Shown: positions 58,535 through 64,000 of the stretch, piece after piece | Layout: each line of letters opens with the position of its first letter | Numbering within the stretch: the stretch's first letter is position 1 | Source: Edaphobacter dinghuensis | GTDB taxonomy: Bacteria > Acidobacteriota > Terriglobia > Terriglobales > Acidobacteriaceae | Length of the DNA: 64,000 bases | Reading direction: 5' to 3' | Assembly: GCF_014640335.1 (NCBI RefSeq) | Contig: NZ_BMGT01000004.1 | Span: forward strand, 1-64,000 | Made by a program: the position numbers and the translations under genes | The notes under the pieces: generated by a model | What the model was told of the DNA's origin: nothing | The model's input: the letters and a program-made list of their open reading frames with translations, nothing else | The model's database searches: none

Positions 58535-61500
58535 TCAGAATAGAAGCTTCAAAGCGAACTGCATCGAACGCGGACCACCTTGTTGGTACTGAGAAGCCAC
58601 AGTGCCGAGGCTTTCATTCAGCATTTGAGTGGCATACCCAAAATTTGCATAGCTTAGGTAAGGCCACACGTAACCAAAATTTGGGTGATTCAACACATTG
58701 AATGCTTCCGCGCGGAATTGGAAGCTAACACGTTCGTTGACCGGGAAAGCGCGGCGGACAGCCACATTCCACTGTTCTGCTCCAAAACCGCGTACAAAGT
58801 TTCGGGCCGCAGTGCCCTGTTCCGAGCCTGTTGGCAACGTGAAGGCAGCTCGATTCAGAATTCGCCCCCCTGGATACTCTGAACCGTAGAGATATAGAGG
58901 AATGCCGGAGACCACGTTGACATTGGTGTAGTATCCCGAACCCGTTGCCAAGTCTGTCGTATAGTTGCCTTCCAATGTGATTGGGAAGCCCGTCCTAGCC
59001 ATAAAATGGCTGTCAACTCCCCAGCCGTTGATTATGTGAGCTGCAAGGTTCGGCGCATTTACAGACGGCAGACTCCATGTGAGGGCCGCCTGGAGATTGT
59101 TTCTCACATCGAAGTCGGAGTTTCCGTAGGTCAGTGGGAGTGACGCGTAATTACTTCCATAGTCCAGAGAGTGAGACCAGGTATAGGAGACAAGAGCATT
59201 CACGCCCGTCGATACTTGTCGTTGGAACTTCGCCTGCAGACCCTGATAGTTGGATGTTACGCCCGCCCCAGGAATATAGAGAATGCTCTCGAATGTCGAG
59301 CTCGATGGGTACAATTCCTGGGACTGTATAAGCCTCCGGCCGGACGAAGCGACGTAAGACAAAGTAAATGTCTGCGTCGAACTGAGCGACTGCTCCAATG
59401 CTACGTTCCACTCGTTTGTATACGGTAGTTGCAGGTGTCGGGGGTAGTACATCGCCTCAAAGTATGGCGGAGAATCTATTGCGAGATTCTGCTGTGCAGC
59501 GGTAAATGGCATTGGAACGCCCGAGTAAAACCCGACCGCCTCATATCCGGCCGTGGCAAAAGCGTAATTTGCAGCCTCATTGTCCGTGTCGAAAAACACG
59601 CCGCCACCGGCACGCAGTACGGTTTCGTGTCCCGGGGTGCGATGAACCTGCCATGCGGCGCCAATGCGCGGGGCGAAATTGAGCCACGGTGTATGCCACA
59701 GCGGCGCCCCAGGAGCCGAGGGGGTGAGGCTGTCAGGATTCGTCAAATCGCCAAGAACGATGTAGGGCTTATTCTCATTGCCGCTGTGCGGGGGTGGATC
59801 CACTTCCCAGCGCAGGCCGTATGACAGTGTTAGTGCCGGACTTATCTTCCACTGATCCTGCCCGTAGAGAGCCAATTGGTTATAGATTGACACACCATTG
59901 AGATAGCGGACTGCATAGGCGTAATCTGCGGCGTTTTGCGTAAGGCTTGGCATACTCTCGTAGCCCACGTCGCCATAAACTGGCTCTGGATTCCGCCCCG
60001 ACCGTAGCCTGCGATAGTCCAGCCCGAACCGAATTTGATGCTTGTGGATTTGCAGCGTTGTGCCATCAGTGAGATTCCATTGCTCTGTGTCTCCACTCGT
60101 GCCCCCTGTCGATAGCGTTGCGTTGCCAACTCCAGCGAAGATCAAATCTATCTCGGGAGAATTGTTGGGCGAGGCAGGTGTAAGGTTCATTGCAGTTGCC
60201 ATTGAAAACGGAACCGCAGCGCCAAAGTCATCGAGGCCAATATGCACGGTAGTTGTCCCTGTGGTGTACCCGAGGCGAAGCTCATTAGTGAGGTCATTCA
60301 ATACCTGGAACGTGGTACCCAGGGTGTAAGTCTGCGATGTAACGGTGTCCGTTTCCGTTTGTGAAATGCCGGATGGCCTTGAATTAATGGAACTGGGCGT
60401 GTCGCTGAAACGGAAGAACGAAGTCAGGCGTGGAGAGAATGTGTGATCGAGGCGAACACTGGTTGAGTTGATTGATCCGGGTACGGAGTACCCCTCAAAG
60501 AACTCCGCAAGGTTGGGAGACTGCGCCGTTCCATAGTCGATACCATTAGAGCTCTGTTTGGGAAACGCGTTCAGAAATGGCTGCAGGACCGGTGTTGCCT
60601 GCTGGCGCATGTATTCGTCCGGAACGTATTCCGTAGAGGCAGCTACTGGCTCATCTAGGCGTAACCCTTCATACGATACAAAGAAGAAGGTCTTGTCTGT
60701 GCCGTTGTAAAGTCTCGGAATCCATACGGGACCTCCAAGAGTTCCTCCGAAGTCATTTTGATGGAGTTCTTCCTTAGGCTGTCCCAACTCGTCATTGAAC
60801 CAGTCATTGGCATCGAACCATCCGTTCCGGAAGTATTCAGACGCCGTCCCATGAAGAACATTTGTCCCCCCGCGGCTAACGAAGCTGACCTGCCCACCTG
60901 GGCCTCGCCCAAACTCCGCCGAGTATGTACTGCTCTCCACACGGAACTCTTGGAGCGAATCTACAGAGAGCAGAGTTTGCGTTGTTCCGAGAGCTGTGCC
61001 GGCTGCGATAGCACCACCTTGTGCGGGTTCCGGTCCCCCTCGTCCCGTACCACTGTTGGTGTTGGCTGAAACGCCGTCCACCGTGTAATAGTTGGTATCG
61101 GTGCGCTGTCCATTGATAGAAAAACCTCCATTCAATCCTGGGCTTTGGTTGGCGACCTGTGGCGATGTCGTTACCACTCCTGGCGTCATGGAGATGAGGT
61201 CCTGAAAGCTCCTCCCGTTGAGGGGCATGTTGGCGACAAAATTACGGTCGACTACCGTGCTCACTGAAGCGTCGGTTGTATTGATTGTTAGTCCACTGCC
61301 ATTGACGGTGACCTGCTGCGCCGCGCTACCCACTTTCATGGCGAGGTGTAATTGTTTGTTGTCGCCGACATTGAGGGTTATGTCAGCGACAGTAAGATCA
61401 GCAAAACCAGTTTTAGCGATTAGAAGTGAATAATGACCGGGCTTCAGAAATGGAAATACAGCATTTCCACTCGCGCTGCTGACCGAATGCTGAACCTGAT

Positions 61501-61681
61501 TCGTTTCGGTATTACGGAGGTCAACAGAAGCATCGCGAATCACTGCGCCGCTCGGATCAGTCACTGCGACGGCAAGACTGGCAGAGCTCGCATCAGCAAA
61601 TACTCGAGATGGTGTCAGGGATGCGGTAATTGCAATTGCGCAAAGGAAGAGCTTACTAGCAAGTCGGGCAAAATTGGGCAT
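58535..61681 (-). CDS. TonB-dependent receptor, Oar-like, with carboxypeptidase-regulatory domain
   Basis: 1048 residues from ATG 61681 (AGGAGA ribosome site). A signal peptide (about 1-29, LFLCAIAITASLTPSRVFA) leads to a carboxypeptidase-regulatory-like beta-sandwich (about 32-120, VAVTDPSGAVIRDASVDLRN and GHYSLLIAKTGF). A plug domain follows (MPLNGRSFQDLISMTPGV, NGQRTDTNYYTVDGV) and then a long beta-barrel ending MQFALKLLF, with the terminal aromatic residue typical of outer-membrane proteins. This type is abundant in Acidobacteriota, usually with unknown ligand. Here it sits between an anti-sigma-like gene and a secreted isopeptidase-like gene, so uptake of the lasso peptide or its metal or ligand complex is a sensible inference. 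Confidence 0.92.
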   Translation of the reverse strand: MPNFARLASKLFLCAIAITASLTPSRVFADASSASLAVAVTDPSGAVIRDASVDLRNTETNQVQHSVSSASGNAVFPFLKPGHYSLLIAKTGFADLTVADITLNVGDNKQLHLAMKVGSAAQQVTVNGSGLTINTTDASVSTVVDRNFVANMPLNGRSFQDLISMTPGVVTTSPQVANQSPGLNGGFSINGQRTDTNYYTVDGVSANTNSGTGRGGPEPAQGGAIAAGTALGTTQTLLSVDSLQEFRVESSTYSAEFGRGPGGQVSFVSRGGTNVLHGTASEYFRNGWFDANDWFNDELGQPKEELHQNDFGGTLGGPVWIPRLYNGTDKTFFFVSYEGLRLDEPVAASTEYVPDEYMRQQATPVLQPFLNAFPKQSSNGIDYGTAQSPNLAEFFEGYSVPGSINSTSVRLDHTFSPRLTSFFRFSDTPSSINSRPSGISQTETDTVTSQTYTLGTTFQVLNDLTNELRLGYTTGTTTVHIGLDDFGAAVPFSMATAMNLTPASPNNSPEIDLIFAGVGNATLSTGGTSGDTEQWNLTDGTTLQIHKHQIRFGLDYRRLRSGRNPEPVYGDVGYESMPSLTQNAADYAYAVRYLNGVSIYNQLALYGQDQWKISPALTLSYGLRWEVDPPPHSGNENKPYIVLGDLTNPDSLTPSAPGAPLWHTPWLNFAPRIGAAWQVHRTPGHETVLRAGGGVFFDTDNEAANYAFATAGYEAVGFYSGVPMPFTAAQQNLAIDSPPYFEAMYYPRHLQLPYTNEWNVALEQSLSSTQTFTLSYVASSGRRLIQSQELYPSSSTFESILYIPGAGVTSNYQGLQAKFQRQVSTGVNALVSYTWSHSLDYGSNYASLPLTYGNSDFDVRNNLQAALTWSLPSVNAPNLAAHIINGWGVDSHFMARTGFPITLEGNYTTDLATGSGYYTNVNVVSGIPLYLYGSEYPGGRILNRAAFTLPTGSEQGTAARNFVRGFGAEQWNVAVRRAFPVNERVSFQFRAEAFNVLNHPNFGYVWPYLSYANFGYATQMLNESLGTVASQYQQGGPRSMQFALKLLF

Positions 61682-61729
61682 ACGTCTCCTGAGGCTCTGT
61701 GAGCCTGATTCAAAATCGTGAAATATTTG

Positions 61730-64000
61730 CTACCTATCTGCCTCTATACGGCTGGGGCTTTGAAGCCGCTCAATCGTGCCCTGGAGCTGCTTCTCTTCGG
61801 CATCGAGACTCGCAATTATTTGCGCGATCGTTGCCGGATTGTCGCCTGGAGGAGGACCTGACGACGTTAACGTGAACCCTGCTGCGATTAGTCGATCGAG
61901 CCGTTCTGCGTCGTGGCTGAGATTCAATGCTGCCGTATCAAGCTCGCGGATATCGGCGGCCTGCAGAGGTAGTGAATTTGTTTGCGTGCTGAGAGCCTGA
62001 GGGGGTAAGAGTCCGTGCATCTCGGAGTCGAGAGAGGTCAGCTGTTTGCGAAAAATCCAAAGTTGTCTATCCAGAAGGGCAAGCCAGATCGCCCTATCTT
62101 CGGCGTTCATGCTACGCAGATCGTCAGGGGAGAAATCACGCGACGCGATCTGGGCAATGTTCCACGCCTCGCGATGCAACTGGGCACCGAGCCCTGCGAT
62201 TGCATTGGCTCGCTCGACTACCTTCGGCCCGAGATCTGTGATGGAAACTCCCTCACGCGAGAGAGCGGATCGGAGGCCCTCCTCGAAAGGAATGCTTGTG
62301 CCTGATATTGTCTGTGCTTCGATGGAGATGGGATTAACACTAGATGGTTTAGAACTCGACGGAAATGGCTCGTCGCTCGAATGGAGCTTGAGAAACAGGC
62401 CATCGCCTGCCTGGAGCGAGCGAAAGGCACGAACCACATCTTGCTTTTCCTTCGAGGTCGAAAATACGCCGCTGACTTCTACTGCGCCGCCGGGGTGGCG
62501 TTCTACGTTTACAACTTGCTCAATGTCCGGTCCGAGGTCATTGAGCAGTTGAAGCGCTTCGAGCGTGATGTGAGCGCCATTCACGGTCGCCGGACCGGAA
62601 GGTTGAGCTACAAGAGACGGATCAGGCTCAAAATTGCTGTCCAGGGTCTTTACGGCCGGGAGGATTTCATACGTCAACCGCCGAAACTGGTATTCACGAG
62701 TCTGTCGGCCTTCTCGCAGTCGGAACGTCTCCGCAATCGGGAGTTTTGTGTCTCTGGAAATGACGAGGCTCGCGGACAGCAGATGGGGCGCCACGGAAGG
62801 GCGATAGGTCAGTTCGTAAGTCTCCCGCTCTTGGTGCACGGCCACATCCGCTGCACCTCCACTCCACGCTTCGAACTCAGCCGCATCGGGTACCGCCGTC
62901 CATGCGTCCGCAATTTGTGGAATGGCTGGCTTCGTCTGCCGATGACGGATGAAGCCGCCCTTCCGGGTGTAACTGGCGGAGCCTGTCACGGAGTTCTGCC
63001 ATCTGCCGGCAAGAAGAGTCCCGTGCGGGTCGTATGCCTTAGCGGCACTTCGTTCCGGTTCGCGGCTTCGATATCTCTCTATCGTGGCGGATTGGAGCAA
63101 CTGTCCCGTACCGGAATGCACTTCAAGAGCAAAGGTCTGATGCTCTGCACCGTATTTCGGAATTGCCACATCTGAGGCTTGCTGCGACTGGCTAAGCAGC
63201 ATCTGGGCTGAAGCCACACTTAGCGAGGCATTCTTCGGCTGGCCGCTGCGGGTCAAGTAAGAGAGAATCGCCAGCATGCTAGCTGTCATCGTGAGCGTGA
63301 AGGCAAATTTCCAATCAAGCCGCGTGAAACTTGATCGAATCCACTGGATAACCGAGGAACACGTTTTTCTGTTCTGTTCTGCGGGCTTCGCAGCCTCCGC
63401 GATGACACGGGGCATTTCAACAGCCGGTAGTTCATCAGGAAGCGCCCATTCATTTTCGGATTCTCCAAGGATGGGGTCGTAATAAGAGACATTGACTACG
63501 TGAATACCTCCTGGAAAACTGACCTCCGCCTGAAGAGTGCGGCCGTCGCTGAGAACGACTTCTGTTTTTCGCGGGCTCGGATCAAGATAGTCCTCATCTG
63601 CCAACTCGAGATAGAGAAGGCAGATACCCTGCTCACTGAGGATTTCCAGAAATTCCGGCCGCGAGAATGGTTCAAGTTTGGTCTGGAAACGACTCAAAGC
63701 CGAGGTGATCTGTTGCGCTGACTGCACTTCGCCGTTTACAGCCAGTTGCAGCTTCCGAGGACGGTGTTCGTGAGTATCGAGGAACCGTCTGCGAAGCCTG
63801 GAAAGAGTTTGTCGGCTTCCACCAGAGGATGGCGGTGCGCCATCACCACCATCCTTAGGTGGCTTGGTGGGACTATCAAAAAAGCGTTCCGGTAGAGAGG
63901 GAAGGTGAAGCAAACGATTGGCCTTTTCAATACACTCGCTACAACTTGTCAGGTGCGCGAAATCCTGCTTTGTTAGTTGGCGACTTGATGGATCGCTGTA
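61730..64000 (-). CDS. Zinc-binding anti-sigma-like membrane protein (5' end outside window)
   Basis: The frame is open to the right edge. An internal TTG at 63913 could start a 727-residue protein, but homology continues above it with HLTSCSECIEKANRLL, a His-x3-Cys-x2-Cys cluster of the zinc anti-sigma type. A basic, Pro/Gly-rich linker follows, then one membrane helix about 207-225 residues after the TTG (FAFTLTMTASMLAILSYL). The large outer part has beta-rich segments (QTFALEVHSGTGQLLQ, YELTYRPSVAPHLLS) and a helical C-terminus with many Leu and Glu (SLDAEEKQLQGTIERLQ). It ends 48 bases before the TonB receptor gene. A sigma factor gene is expected just outside the window, which would make a signal relay like FecI/FecR. 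Confidence 0.75.
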   Translation of the reverse strand, partial: YSDPSSRQLTKQDFAHLTSCSECIEKANRLLHLPSLPERFFDSPTKPPKDGGDGAPPSSGGSRQTLSRLRRRFLDTHEHRPRKLQLAVNGEVQSAQQITSALSRFQTKLEPFSRPEFLEILSEQGICLLYLELADEDYLDPSPRKTEVVLSDGRTLQAEVSFPGGIHVVNVSYYDPILGESENEWALPDELPAVEMPRVIAEAAKPAEQNRKTCSSVIQWIRSSFTRLDWKFAFTLTMTASMLAILSYLTRSGQPKNASLSVASAQMLLSQSQQASDVAIPKYGAEHQTFALEVHSGTGQLLQSATIERYRSREPERSAAKAYDPHGTLLAGRWQNSVTGSASYTRKGGFIRHRQTKPAIPQIADAWTAVPDAAEFEAWSGGAADVAVHQERETYELTYRPSVAPHLLSASLVISRDTKLPIAETFRLREGRQTREYQFRRLTYEILPAVKTLDSNFEPDPSLVAQPSGPATVNGAHITLEALQLLNDLGPDIEQVVNVERHPGGAVEVSGVFSTSKEKQDVVRAFRSLQAGDGLFLKLHSSDEPFPSSSKPSSVNPISIEAQTISGTSIPFEEGLRSALSREGVSITDLGPKVVERANAIAGLGAQLHREAWNIAQIASRDFSPDDLRSMNAEDRAIWLALLDRQLWIFRKQLTSLDSEMHGLLPPQALSTQTNSLPLQAADIRELDTAALNLSHDAERLDRLIAAGFTLTSSGPPPGDNPATIAQIIASLDAEEKQLQGTIERLQSPSRIEADR

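Overview
The window looks like a chromosomal segment of a member of the Acidobacteriota (Terriglobia type). The signs are a PadR regulator paired with an 885-residue duplicated FtsX/MacB permease of the acidobacterial orphan-permease kind, a 1048-residue Oar-like TonB receptor with an N-terminal carboxypeptidase-regulatory-like domain, and many stand-alone regulators. No tRNA, rRNA, CRISPR array, transposase or phage gene was seen.

Left part (1-34.9 kb, all on the minus strand): a large non-ribosomal peptide synthetase (NRPS) locus. In transcription order it has an intact NusG-like antiterminator, a decayed copy of the same gene, a Sfp-type phosphopantetheinyl transferase that activates the carrier domains, a PadR/permease pair, and three synthetases. 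NRPS1 has 3 modules, NRPS2 has 2, and NRPS3 has at least 4 and runs off the left edge. Specificity codes read by eye give Thr-Gln-Ser-(Glu-like)-(Cys-like)-(Glu-like)-Thr-Ser-unknown. NRPS1 opens with an EntF-like starter condensation domain followed by what looks like an orphan formyltransferase C-terminal subdomain. NRPS3 opens with a TubC-like docking domain and uses dual epimerisation/condensation domains. No thioesterase, MbtH protein or dedicated starter-loading enzyme lies in the window.

Middle (35-46.3 kb): a regulator-rich stretch. It holds a small membrane protein, a sigma-like factor with a membrane anti-sigma-like protein, an XRE regulator beside a perfect 16-bp inverted repeat, an orphan histidine kinase, and a minus-strand unit of a CHAT-domain (caspase-like) TPR protein, an S41 peptidase and an APH-fold kinase. 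A PAS sensor without an output domain follows.

Right part (46.6-64 kb): a lasso-peptide-type RiPP locus. An ABC exporter and an AraC-type regulator diverge from each other. Then comes a tightly coupled plus-strand operon: B1 (PqqD-like leader binder), a second APH-fold kinase, a prolyl oligopeptidase, B2 (Cys protease), C (asparagine-synthetase-like cyclase) and a 42-residue precursor, closed by a strong hairpin. Facing it is a minus-strand block of a zinc-binding anti-sigma-like membrane protein (cut by the right edge), a TonB receptor and a secreted S9 hydrolase resembling lasso isopeptidases. This repeats the logic of the astexin clusters: make and export the peptide, then take it up and linearise it.

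Two links suggest that the middle and right parts belong together. The two kinases are full-length paralogues with the same two-domain architecture, and an almost identical palindrome (TTGCTTATAAGCAA) lies about 120-130 bp upstream of both the CHAT unit and the exporter. The CHAT/S41/kinase unit may therefore be part of the same RiPP system. That is inference, not something the sequence proves.
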